A program made the position numbers and the translations under genes. A stretch of 28,444 nucleotides of DNA. It comes from CALGLS01 sp964508085 (GTDB taxonomy: Bacteria > Bacteroidota > Bacteroidia > Chitinophagales > Saprospiraceae). The notes under the pieces were generated by a model. That model ran no database searches, was not told the origin of the DNA, and saw only the letters and a program-made list of their open reading frames with translations. Of the stretch, positions 1 through 7,674 are shown piece by piece (position 1 is the first letter of the stretch; every line of letters starts with the position of its first letter). The stretch covers positions 1 through 28,444 of the forward strand of contig CAZDTI010000055.1 of assembly GCA_964508085.1 (NCBI GenBank), in the 5' to 3' direction.

Positions 1-61
1 GAATTTTAGCTCTCTTCTATTGCGGTAAGGATGCAGGGTGTAGTATACAATGAGAAGAAGC
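1..61. other. Probable junction with unrelated DNA; tail of an unidentified + strand reading frame
   Basis: The minus-strand phosphoesterase gene reads as a normal Bacteroidota secreted protein down to about position 62. There its Cys-rich tail, which follows the pattern CDDGN..END.Y.A, stops matching the expected continuation and ends after 15 residues of unrelated sequence. On the + strand, bases 3-53 are open and end with TGA at 51-53, reading ILALFYCGKDAGCSIQ. This could be the last residues of a gene lying mostly to the left of the window, for example a mobile-element gene, but I do not recognise it. The short open stretch alone is weak evidence. Confidence 0.25.
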
Positions 62-2116
62 GGCTAGATAAATGTCATTTTCTGTTTCGGTATTGCCATC
101 ATCACAGGATGTTCCGATAAGTGCATCCTCCAATTGGGGACATAGATCATCGGCATCACAAACACCATCGTTGTCTTCATCCTGAAAAGTTCCTTCGCAG
201 CCACAATCTGCACTGAGGATATCATTGACCGTGCAATCATTGTTATCATTGCAAGGTGTTCCGGCAATACAAGTGGCCAAGTCCTTTCGTAAAGTAAAAT
301 AATCTTCAGTGACTCCGTATCTGTTAATAAAAGTTATATTCAATTCGTTGCCATTGATATCAAGGAGGCAAGAACCAAATTCGTCACTTCCTACGGCCAT
401 CGTCGGATGATCGAAGTCAGGATTGGATTTTCGTTTTCCCGCAGTACCGCTAATTAAATAAACAGCACCTTTTCCTGCTTCTATACCTGAAGTCACTTTT
501 TGATATGCTCCATCACCATCCACTTGTCCATCGCCATCGCCATTGCTCCCTATGAAATTTTCGTCCTCGTCAAAAGTATGCGAATCTTCATAGTGTCCAT
601 GGATCAAATGTGATCGTTCATAAGTATGACTATGACCACCTAAGACTAGATCTACGCCATAGCTTTCGAGTAGCGGAACAAAGTTTTCTCTCATTAAGGT
701 AGCGGAGGCAGAGTTGTCGGAGTTAAAAGATCCTTTGCAATATGGTGGATGGTGCCAGAGCGCAACTACCCAGTCTGCAGTCGTATTTTGAAGATCATTT
801 TCTAGCCAGTTGTATTGCACACCTCCTACCGTTCTGTCAGAATCATAAGAGTCGAGAACCACGAAATGAATATTACCATGATCAAAAGAATAATAAGCTT
901 CGGTTCCAGAAGCAACACCACCAGCTTCTCCTTGTTTTGGAAAACTAAAAATATCATAGTAAGTACCAGTTTGTGATTCTGATTCTCCAAAGTCTATGTC
1001 ATGATTTCCAACGCAGGACCAGGCTACTGAATTTTTTAATTGCTCCTCATACATGTCCTCAAATAAAGAGAATTGGTATTGGTAATCAGTGCCATCAGAG
1101 TAAGCATTGTCTCCAAGAAATAACATTAAATCTACATGTTCACCATTGTTGTAATTGTAGAAAGCATCACGTACAGCTCGTTGTTTTCCATCCCGGGTTC
1201 CACAGTCACCCAACACCCAGGCGCGCATTCTTTGAGAAGCGTTGGCAGGTGGTGAGGTTTTAAAATATAGATCCTGACTTAGGTTGGTGATTTCTGAAAA
1301 GGAATTTCCAATATCATAATAATAAAAAGTGTTTGGGCTCAAGCCAGTTAGTTCCACCTCATGTTCTGTAGTCAAAGTTTCGTTGGTATAGTTGAGTGGA
1401 AGAAAACCATTGCTTAAACCATAGTTGACTATCGAAGGGCTCTCCTCCTCTGTTCTCCATTTGATCACCATAGAACTTGGTGTTGCCTTTTGTAAGTATG
1501 GCCCGCGAATGATTTCAGCAGCAGGTCCAGCGCTTCCTTGTGCACCACTCATTTTCAAATCAAAACTCAAATCAGAACTACCTGCACTTTTTTGATGAAT
1601 CTCAACTGCAATTGTATTGTTGCCATTGATGAGATTGTTATTTACATAAAAAGTTTCTAAGGCATTATCTCCATTGCTTAGTCCAGTGAAGGTTTCGTAA
1701 TCAGCTGTCCCTGAAGGCATATTTATACTTGCCGCTTCAATTCCATTAATGTAAATAATAGCACCATCGTCAAAGGTCAGATCAATTTTTAACATTGGAA
1801 AAGAAGTGACATTACTCGCCGTAAAATTTTTTCGAAAATAGGCGGTGTAAGTCTCGTCATTTATCTCTGTGACTTCGTCGTCGTCGCCATAACCTAAATG
1901 AGCAGCGCCGCTATTCCAGCTATTGTCATTGTAGTTGTTCTTGTACCAGGAAGTACTCCCTTGGTTTGCTGGTTTGTTTTCAAGGTCATAATATTTCCAG
2001 CTGCTCCCTTGTGGGAGATATATGATGGATTGAGCGGACATTGAAATACTGAAAATCATCACAAATAAGAAAAGGAAACCTCTTAATTGATTTTGGAAAG
2101 TGGAAGGATTGCTCAT
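17..2116 (-). CDS. Secreted purple-acid-phosphatase-like metallophosphoesterase, C-terminus probably truncated
   Basis: The protein has 699 residues. Residues 1-29 are a signal peptide ending SMSAQ. Residues about 30-190 form a beta-rich region of unknown fold, and about 202-288 resemble the fibronectin-III-like N-terminal domain of purple acid phosphatases. The calcineurin-like metallophosphoesterase core follows with every metal-binding motif present: GDCG (303-306), GDNAY (335-339), GNHD (370-373), WHHPPY (454-459) and GGHSHTYER (493-501). It should hydrolyse phosphate esters outside the cytoplasm using two metal ions; the substrate is not evident. The tail (about 630-690) is a Cys/Asp-rich, thrombospondin-3-like calcium-binding segment (DEDNDGVCDADDLC). 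Proteins of this build usually end in a T9SS sorting domain, which is missing here. The last 15 residues (ASSHCILHPASLPQ and neighbours) look out of family, which suggests a 3' truncation. The start ATG at 2116 is well placed before the signal peptide. Confidence 0.85.
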   Translation of the reverse strand: MSNPSTFQNQLRGFLFLFVMIFSISMSAQSIIYLPQGSSWKYYDLENKPANQGSTSWYKNNYNDNSWNSGAAHLGYGDDDEVTEINDETYTAYFRKNFTASNVTSFPMLKIDLTFDDGAIIYINGIEAASINMPSGTADYETFTGLSNGDNALETFYVNNNLINGNNTIAVEIHQKSAGSSDLSFDLKMSGAQGSAGPAAEIIRGPYLQKATPSSMVIKWRTEEESPSIVNYGLSNGFLPLNYTNETLTTEHEVELTGLSPNTFYYYDIGNSFSEITNLSQDLYFKTSPPANASQRMRAWVLGDCGTRDGKQRAVRDAFYNYNNGEHVDLMLFLGDNAYSDGTDYQYQFSLFEDMYEEQLKNSVAWSCVGNHDIDFGESESQTGTYYDIFSFPKQGEAGGVASGTEAYYSFDHGNIHFVVLDSYDSDRTVGGVQYNWLENDLQNTTADWVVALWHHPPYCKGSFNSDNSASATLMRENFVPLLESYGVDLVLGGHSHTYERSHLIHGHYEDSHTFDEDENFIGSNGDGDGQVDGDGAYQKVTSGIEAGKGAVYLISGTAGKRKSNPDFDHPTMAVGSDEFGSCLLDINGNELNITFINRYGVTEDYFTLRKDLATCIAGTPCNDNNDCTVNDILSADCGCEGTFQDEDNDGVCDADDLCPQLEDALIGTSCDDGNTETENDIYLAASSHCILHPASLPQ

Positions 2117-2419
2117 GATAGTTCTGTGTTCTGTTTCCCAATAAATTGGAATATTGAAAGTTGATAAACAACTAACAATGGGTTACAAAAAAGGCAAAGT
2201 AGCCTTTTCGATTTTAAGAAATTTGTGTGATTGTGTTGAAATGCTTACACAAGAAAGGGGATCTTGTATATAGTACTACTTAGGATGATGGCTTGAAACC
2301 TATAATTTTATCTAGTGATTAGCACTCGAAGAAGGAGCTTAGTGTATATTGACAATAAAGGTATTGAATTTTGGTCTTTTTTCAAAGCTTACTTGGGTTT
2401 GAGTTGATCATGTGTTGGG
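2117..2419. other. Intergenic region, no gene seen
   Basis: This AT-rich spacer lies between the two minus-strand genes and I see no coding sequence in it. Bases 2189-2208 form a small hairpin with arms AAAAGGC and GCCTTTT and a six-base loop. It has T-rich flanks on both strands and could act as a weak terminator. On the minus strand its loop holds TACTTTG, close to but not matching the Bacteroidota -7 box TAnnTTTG, so I do not call a promoter. Confidence 0.4.
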
Positions 2420-2465
2420 AAAAAAAATAGCATCAAAGACCTTAGCTATGTGGTCTTTGATGCTA
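2420..2465 (-). terminator. Strong intrinsic terminator of the DUF4407 gene
   Basis: There is a perfect 14-bp stem between 2428-2441 (TAGCATCAAAGACC) and 2452-2465, with a 10-base loop. On the minus strand it is followed by a run of eight T (complement of A 2420-2427). It lies about 80 bp past the stop codon of the 2545-3663 gene, on the correct strand, so it should end that transcript and separate it from the phosphoesterase gene. Confidence 0.85.
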
Positions 2466-2544
2466 TCAGACAAGTATGATGAAGGAGCAATTAAACAAAC
2501 TTCACTAGACCGAGTCAGTGAGCAGTTTATTCTTAATCGTTGAC

Positions 2545-3663
2545 CTAAAACATCTCGTCCCAAGTCAGCGGATTCTGCTTCAACTCTCCAATTTGTTGTT
2601 TCAGGGCATTATCGATCATTTCTTTTTCTGCCATGACCTTCGCATTGGTTTTATAAGTGCCCGTTTCGGTGTCGTATTTCACAAGGTTTCGTACACTATT
2701 TTCGAGAATAGAAGTGCGTTCAAAATTGCTCATTTCAAATACATGTTCGTGTTCATGTAAAAGATAATCATAAGGACTTCGACGAGATATTAATTTAACC
2801 AATACTGGAGCTGTTTCAACAGTAATAAACATAAGCATGACAAAGATATTAGCAAGTAAAATAGCTTCACTTTGGCGAGACAATCTGTCCAATGCTTCCA
2901 TACGAGCAGCTAGTCCACCAAAGGCTCCTCGTTCCAGCGTTGTAATTTCATTGTTAACTGTTTGTTGAATCTCTTTTATGGCTGTTTCTTTTTCCAGAAT
3001 GAGCGGTCTGTTAACGGCTAGTATTGCATCTAGTTCCCCTTGTGCCATTTCAGCTTCCTGCTTTTTAGCTTTATAAATGGGTCCCATGTTTCTAATCTTA
3101 GAACCACCGCTTCCATCTGCCTCCTGCATGGCCATCATAGCAAGCTGATCACGGGTGGCCGTCTTGGTTTCATTCTCGGCTTTCAAAGTTGCGATTTCTG
3201 TTTGGTAGTTTTCGATTTGGTTGGAGTAACGGGCTTTTATTTTGTCTTCCTGAATTTTGTAAGTCTCTTGTTGCATAACTAATAACTCAGAATTGATTTC
3301 TTTTTCGAAAATTTTCAATTCCAATGGCTTGGAGATCACCATGGCCAAAATCACCGCCATCGCAATTCGTGGAAGCGCCACAAAAAAATCTCGGAAAAAA
3401 TCACCCTGACTTTTCATACTACTGACAATATATCTATCCAGGTTGAAAATCATCAAGCCCCAAACAATTCCGAAAAGGGTAGCAAGTACATAAGAATCAA
3501 AAACAGTGTAGAGGGCATAGCCAGCAGAAAAAGCGGCTAGTAATCCGGTAAAGAAAATAGTAGCGCCAATGCCGATGTATTTGTTTTCATCAGAAGGGCA
3601 CTTTTTTAACAGAACCTGATCAACGCCAGAACAGTCGAGTAGAAATTTTTTTAAGGTGCTCAT
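2545..3663 (-). CDS. DUF4407 family membrane protein
   Basis: This is a 372-residue protein resembling the DUF4407 family, whose function is unknown. Three hydrophobic segments lie in the first third (about 28-54, 58-82 and 91-117). The conserved NLDRYIV motif follows the second one. A long charged segment, probably coiled coil (about 120-260, rich in E, K, Q and A), comes next, then a fourth membrane segment (about 268-292, ILLANIFVMLMFITVETAP) and a polar tail. This arrangement of helices separated by a long coiled coil is typical of the family, and the length is normal. It stands alone: it is divergent from the nqr operon and is closed by its own terminator at 2420-2465. No signal peptide is evident. 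I can assign no substrate or pathway. Confidence 0.75.
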   Translation of the reverse strand: MSTLKKFLLDCSGVDQVLLKKCPSDENKYIGIGATIFFTGLLAAFSAGYALYTVFDSYVLATLFGIVWGLMIFNLDRYIVSSMKSQGDFFRDFFVALPRIAMAVILAMVISKPLELKIFEKEINSELLVMQQETYKIQEDKIKARYSNQIENYQTEIATLKAENETKTATRDQLAMMAMQEADGSGGSKIRNMGPIYKAKKQEAEMAQGELDAILAVNRPLILEKETAIKEIQQTVNNEITTLERGAFGGLAARMEALDRLSRQSEAILLANIFVMLMFITVETAPVLVKLISRRSPYDYLLHEHEHVFEMSNFERTSILENSVRNLVKYDTETGTYKTNAKVMAEKEMIDNALKQQIGELKQNPLTWDEMF

Positions 3664-3932
3664 ATTAATTAGTTATATCAATGAAGGAATAGGAATGCTT
3701 CGAATGTCTGCTTTCTTTAGTTCATATGAGATTTTTATAGATTAATGCTGTGGAAAATTGGATGAGGGGAGGGAAAGGCTTTGATAGCCTGGAGGAGAAA
3801 GCCCGAAAGTCGAACAGAAGTTCTTAAAGCATGGTAAGTTAGTATTCCTTCTTTTATCCTAAGGAGTTTAAAATAGAATCGGTGTTGTGTCTATTCTTAC
3901 GATTATTGAACACTTTCTTAAAACGAGTGTCT

Positions 3933-4188
3933 CCTGTCATCCTGAGCGAGCGCAGCGAGTCGAAGGATCAGGAGAGCACTCCCTTTTGTATTTCGAGTGG
4001 AGCGCAGCGGAATCGAGAAATCTTGCTCCTTGTCCCTGTCTAGCTGCATCGCTAGATAGAAAAGAGTGAGATTTTTCGACTCGTACCTCCCATTCGACAA
4101 GCTCAGGGCAGGCCGCTCAAAATAGAAAAGGATATGCACTCTCCTGATTCTTCGCCTCGCTTCTGCGTCGCTCGCTCAGAATGACAGG
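3933..4188. repeat. Nested REP-like palindromic element
   Basis: The outer arms 3933-3976 and 4139-4188 are imperfect inverted copies of one another; both contain CCTGTCAT.CTGAGCGAGCG and end at a shared AGGAGAG. A second inner pair (around 4014-4023 and 4069-4078, CGAGAAATCT-like) is also inverted. The centre, 4036-4059, is a short hairpin with arms TCTAGC and GCTAGA. Bases 4090-4113 carry an inverted copy of the 'CCTGAGCTTGTCGAA' repeat, and a related copy recurs at 9370-9393. Such arrays are dispersed intergenic repeats in Bacteroidota. They may act as transcript ends or as passive REP-like elements. Confidence 0.65.
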
Positions 4189-4324
4189 AAGAGTATTATG
4201 ACTTAGAGATATGATTCCCCTATCCCTCCAAACCACACTATGAAACAATTCTGAATAATTACAGTAGGTGTTATGTAATGACCTTTCTACGAAATCACCA
4301 CATTGGACAAATAAGAAAATCAAA

Positions 4325-4349
4325 CTTATTTAGATAAAGTCTAAATAAG
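4325..4349. promoter_or_regulatory. Operator-like dyad upstream of the nqr promoter
   Basis: A perfect 10-bp inverted repeat, CTTATTTAGA at 4325-4334 and TCTAAATAAG at 4340-4349, is separated by five bases (TAAAG). Its size and symmetry suit a dimeric repressor or activator, and the ATTTAGA half-site is reminiscent of metal-responsive (Fur- or DtxR-type) operators. It lies about 53 bp upstream of the -7 box. It has no T-run typical of a terminator, although AT-rich hairpins can occur by chance. The regulator identity is inference. Confidence 0.4.
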
Positions 4350-4401
4350 AAAGCACCCCCAAAAAGGAAACCTCAAGCACGATTTTCCTTAGAAGGTTTT
4401 A

Positions 4402-4409
4402 TATCTTTG
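4402..4409 (+). promoter_or_regulatory. Bacteroidota-type -7 promoter box for the nqr operon
   Basis: TATCTTTG fits the Bacteroidota housekeeping -7 consensus TAnnTTTG exactly and is followed by C, as is common. A -33 element is not clear at the usual spacing; the nearest T-rich stretch is at 4383-4388. If used, transcription would begin near 4415-4420, leaving a leader of about 110 bases before nqrA. Confidence 0.5.
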
Positions 4410-4530
4410 CCTCGATTTTCAAAAAGGGTTTGGAAATCACTAAAAACGAAGCACAAATTCCTAATTGTCAAGTAATTACAGATTCGGAATTTTTGTCTCT
4501 TTAAAGAAATTGTTCATAATACAATAGTCA

Positions 4531-6141
4531 ATGACAAACGGAACCACCAAATCAGCACTTCTGATTCTACTAATGGCCCTACCTTTTGCCACATTCGCCC
4601 AAAGCGGCGGAAGCGGAGGAACCAATTACCTTCTTATTGCACTCTTTCTAATCGCCGCCTTATTGCTCGTTGCAGTAGTACTCAACGTGGCAGAAAGTCT
4701 TATGCACATCGAAGCGAAGAAACATGGAATCGACCCAGAGAAAAATGGTTATTCACTATTTCCTACAATGGGAGAAGAAACAAGCGATGGTAAAAAAGTA
4801 ACCACGCTTAAAAAAGGATTCGACATTAAGTTAAATGGGGAAGCAGAAACCGTTCTTGATGCCGGAACAGCAAAAACCTACGCCATCCAACCTAAAAACT
4901 TCATCGGAATGTCGCCAATTCCAAAAGTATTATTGGAAGCAGGTGATGAAGTCAAAGCAGGTGACCCATTGCTTTTTGATAAGAAAAGACCAGACGTTAT
5001 ATACTGCGCTCCGGTAAGCGGAGAAATCGTAGAAGTACGTCGTGGTGAAAAACGATCCATCAAGGAAGTAGTTATCTTAGCAGACAAAGGAGAAATGTCT
5101 TACAAAGCAATCACTGCTCCTGCCTTAACAAGCAGTCGCGAAGAATTAGTCAACTTCCTTTTAGCTAACGGTGCCTGGCCTTTGATCAATGAACGTCCAT
5201 ATGATGTTGTTCCTAACCCTAGCATTGTTCCAGTAAATATTTTCATTTCTACCTACGACTCTGCTCCTTTAGCTCCTGACAATAACTTTGTGGTGCAAGG
5301 GCAAGAAGTACATTTCCAAAAAGGATTGGATGTATTGGCTACCTTAACGTCTGGCCACGTACACCTTGGCTTGAATGCGGCAGTTACACCAGCAGCTGCT
5401 TTCACAGAAGCAACAGGTGTTGCAAAGCACTGGTTTCAAGGACCACACCCCTCTGGAAATGTTGGTGTTCAAATTCACCACATCGACCCAATTAATACCA
5501 CTGATAAAGTTTGGACTTTAGGTGTTCAGGAAGTGATTCAACTTGGAATACTATTCAACGAAGGTCGTTTCGACGCCTCTAGAATTGTTGCATTAACGGG
5601 AGGGCCACTAACACAGCCTAAGTATGTAAAAACATATCAGGGTGCTAACGTAGGTGAATTGTTAGAAGGAAACATGGCCTCTGCCAGCAATCGTATCGTT
5701 TCTGGAGATGTATTGAGTGGTGCACAGAAAGGGGCTGGAGAATTCTTGAACTTCCACGATGATCAAATAACAGTATTAGAAGAAGGAAACGAATACGAAA
5801 TGTTCGGTTGGTTATTACCATTGACACCTCGCCCTACGATTTCTAATACTTATCCAAATGCTTTATTTGGAGATATGAAATTTGAAGCCAACACGAATAC
5901 ACACGGTGAAAAGCGTGCATTCGTAGTGACTGGACAATATGAAAAAGTATTGCCAATGGATATTTTCCCACAGCACTTAATGAAAGCAATCTTAGTAAAT
6001 GACTTCGAAAGAATGGAAGGACTGGGACTTTGCGAACTGAGTGAAGAGGATGTTGCACTTTGTGAGTTCGTATGTACCTCAAAGCAACCATTACAATCTA
6101 TCCTTAGAGAAGGTTTGGAAGTGATGCGTTCGCAAGGGTAA
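4531..6141 (+). CDS. nqrA: Na+-translocating NADH:quinone oxidoreductase subunit A with membrane-anchor extension
   Basis: NqrA is the peripheral, cytoplasm-facing subunit of the Na+-pumping NADH:quinone reductase and is implicated in quinone binding. The family-typical protein begins at about residue 93 (LKKGFDIKLNG, matching the usual IKKGLDLPIAG start). It continues through the lipoyl-like CAPVSGEIVEVRRGEKR segment and the family motifs HVHLGLNAA, GPHPSGNVGVQIHHIDP and LTGGPL to the normal C-terminus. Ahead of it lie about 90 extra residues: a signal-peptide-like stretch (1-24, ending TFAQ), a Gly/Ser linker, a hydrophobic segment (32-53) and a polar connector. This would place the NqrA body in the cytoplasm, tethered to the membrane. 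An internal ATG at 4768 would give a classical-length protein, but the upstream codons look truly coding. It is the first gene of the six-gene operon, 137 bp before nqrB. Confidence 0.93.
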   Translation: MTNGTTKSALLILLMALPFATFAQSGGSGGTNYLLIALFLIAALLLVAVVLNVAESLMHIEAKKHGIDPEKNGYSLFPTMGEETSDGKKVTTLKKGFDIKLNGEAETVLDAGTAKTYAIQPKNFIGMSPIPKVLLEAGDEVKAGDPLLFDKKRPDVIYCAPVSGEIVEVRRGEKRSIKEVVILADKGEMSYKAITAPALTSSREELVNFLLANGAWPLINERPYDVVPNPSIVPVNIFISTYDSAPLAPDNNFVVQGQEVHFQKGLDVLATLTSGHVHLGLNAAVTPAAAFTEATGVAKHWFQGPHPSGNVGVQIHHIDPINTTDKVWTLGVQEVIQLGILFNEGRFDASRIVALTGGPLTQPKYVKTYQGANVGELLEGNMASASNRIVSGDVLSGAQKGAGEFLNFHDDQITVLEEGNEYEMFGWLLPLTPRPTISNTYPNALFGDMKFEANTNTHGEKRAFVVTGQYEKVLPMDIFPQHLMKAILVNDFERMEGLGLCELSEEDVALCEFVCTSKQPLQSILREGLEVMRSQG

Positions 6142-6164
6142 GAGCTGTATTTTTTGCCAGCGCA

Positions 6165-6235
6165 CCCCCCAGCCCCTAAAGGGGAGCTTCCACGCGTAAG
6201 CATATCGGTGGAAACAAAAGTTGGCTTTAAGGGGG
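6165..6235. repeat. Structured intergenic element between nqrA and nqrB
   Basis: An outer pair, C-run 6165-6170 and G-run 6231-6235, encloses two hairpins. One is CCCC (6173-6176) with GGGG (6181-6184). The other is TTCCAC (6188-6193) with GTGGAA (6208-6213). The result is a compact branched RNA fold. Similar 'CCCCAGCCCCTAAAGGGG' spacers are frequent intergenic repeats in Bacteroidota. There is no T-run after it, so complete termination before nqrB is unlikely; it may shape the relative expression or processing of nqrA and nqrB. Confidence 0.5.
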
Positions 6236-6278
6236 ACAGTAGTATTAATTTTAACAATTGAAATAATATAACAACAAC

Positions 6279-7589
6279 ATGGGATTGTTAGACTTCGTAA
6301 AAAAAATAGAACCAGAAAAGAAGAAATCACCATTCTTACACACATTGTATGATGGCTTCTTTACTTTCTTATACGCTCCTGATCACGTAACGAAAGGAAA
6401 AGGTGTTCATATCCGTGATGGTATGGACTTGAAGCGTACCATGGTAATGGTGGTGGTGGCGATGCAACTGTGTTACGTCTTCGGTACCTTTAATATTGGA
6501 CACCAACACTTTTCTGCATTGGGAATGTACCCAAGTTTCTTTGAAGGTTTCCACCTTAAATTAGCTTACGGTTTAATTCAGCTTTTACCAATCTTTATCG
6601 TAGCACACGTTGTAGGTCTGGGAATTGAATTCTGGTATGCCGCCAAAAAAGGTCATGCCATTGAAGAAGGATTCCTGGTGTCGGGTGCTTTGATTCCATT
6701 AATTATGCCGCCAGACATTCCATTGTGGATATTGGCTTTGTCAATTGCTTTCGCCGTTATTATCGGAAAAGAAGCCTTTGGTGGAACGGGTATGAATATT
6801 TTGAATATCGCCTTGTTAGCCCGTGTCTTTGTCTTCTTCGCTTATCCAACCACCATTTCTGGAGACAGTGTATGGGTAGCTGGTTTGGCAGATCAAGGAG
6901 CAGGTCTGGTTTCTGAATATGGCTGGGGAGTCAATCTCTTCAATGGTTTATTTGAATCATTTGGATGGGATACCTTTAGGAGCGGCGTCCCCGTAGTCGA
7001 TGGTTACTCCGGTGCAACGCCGTTGAGTTTAGCATATCAAGGTGGATGGGAAGCTGTAACAGAAAAATACTCTATGTCTCAAATGCTTTGGGGAGGAATT
7101 CCTGGATCTATTGGAGAAACTTGTAAGCCATTTATTCTCTTCGGTGCCGGTATGTTAATCGTAACTGGAATCGCTAGTTGGAGAGTGATGTTGAGCATGT
7201 TCATCGGAGCTGCTTTATGTGGATGGTTGTTCAATATCTGGGGTGTAACTGAATTTATGAACGTTCCATGGCAGTACCAATTCTACATGGGCTCTTTCTT
7301 CTTCGCAATGGCTTTCATGGCTACAGATCCGGTAACCGCAGCTTCTACTGCGACCGGTAAATGGATATATGGTTTCTTCATCGGTTTTGTAGGAATGATT
7401 GTTAGAGTAATTAACCCAGCATACCCAGAAGGTTGGATGTTGGCGATCTTGTTCATGAACGTATTCGCACCGCTTATCGATCACTACGTACTCGAAGCAA
7501 ACGTCAGCAGACGATTGGCGAGAAACAAAAAAGAAGAAGTTTTGCCTGCTTACATGAAAGAAGAGGCAGCACCTGCTACGGCAGAGTAA
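6279..7589 (+). CDS. nqrB: Na+-translocating NADH:quinone oxidoreductase subunit B
   Basis: NqrB is the large integral-membrane subunit, 436 residues here, close to the usual size. It carries a covalent FMN and helps form the Na+ and quinone pathway. The FMN attachment motif DGYSGATPL is present, with SGAT at 244-247 and Thr247 as the expected phosphoester-linked residue. Numerous hydrophobic segments span the protein. The family signatures EAFGGTGMNILN (about 165-176), ARVFVFFAYP and FMATDPVTAASTATGKW are intact, as is the VINPAYPEGWMLAIL segment near the end. FMN transfer would need an ApbE-type flavin transferase, which is not in this window. nqrC follows after 85 bp. Confidence 0.97.
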   Translation: MGLLDFVKKIEPEKKKSPFLHTLYDGFFTFLYAPDHVTKGKGVHIRDGMDLKRTMVMVVVAMQLCYVFGTFNIGHQHFSALGMYPSFFEGFHLKLAYGLIQLLPIFIVAHVVGLGIEFWYAAKKGHAIEEGFLVSGALIPLIMPPDIPLWILALSIAFAVIIGKEAFGGTGMNILNIALLARVFVFFAYPTTISGDSVWVAGLADQGAGLVSEYGWGVNLFNGLFESFGWDTFRSGVPVVDGYSGATPLSLAYQGGWEAVTEKYSMSQMLWGGIPGSIGETCKPFILFGAGMLIVTGIASWRVMLSMFIGAALCGWLFNIWGVTEFMNVPWQYQFYMGSFFFAMAFMATDPVTAASTATGKWIYGFFIGFVGMIVRVINPAYPEGWMLAILFMNVFAPLIDHYVLEANVSRRLARNKKEEVLPAYMKEEAAPATAE

Positions 7590-7674
7590 GATTTTTAGCG
7601 CATTAAAATTATAATAAAATAACGATGAATGTGAAGCGTTTTTAGGATCATCACATTTATAAAAAAAAAGAAAA

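Larger units (their letters stand above)
3664..4530. other. Divergent intergenic region between the DUF4407 gene and nqrA
   Basis: The 867 bp between the two divergent genes hold no convincing coding sequence. Bases 3664-3932 are AT-rich with nothing recognisable. Bases 3933-4188 are a large nested palindromic repeat. Bases 4325-4349 are an operator-like dyad, and 4402-4409 match the Bacteroidota -7 promoter box. The remainder, to the nqrA start, would be a 5' leader of roughly 110-120 bases. Short open frames within 3887-4323 fall in the palindromic repeats and read as low-quality protein. Confidence 0.6.

Noticed and set aside
742..1263. Two + strand frames of 68 and 96 codons inside the phosphoesterase gene
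   Set aside because: Antisense to conserved catalytic-domain codons, with no family features.
2189..2208. Hairpin upstream of the phosphoesterase gene as a definite bidirectional terminator
   Set aside because: Short stem and the T-runs are part of the stem itself; kept only as a remark.
3887..4323. Several 60-73-codon frames on both strands
   Set aside because: They lie in the palindromic repeat region and read repeat-derived sequence such as SCHPERAQRVEGSGE; not genes.
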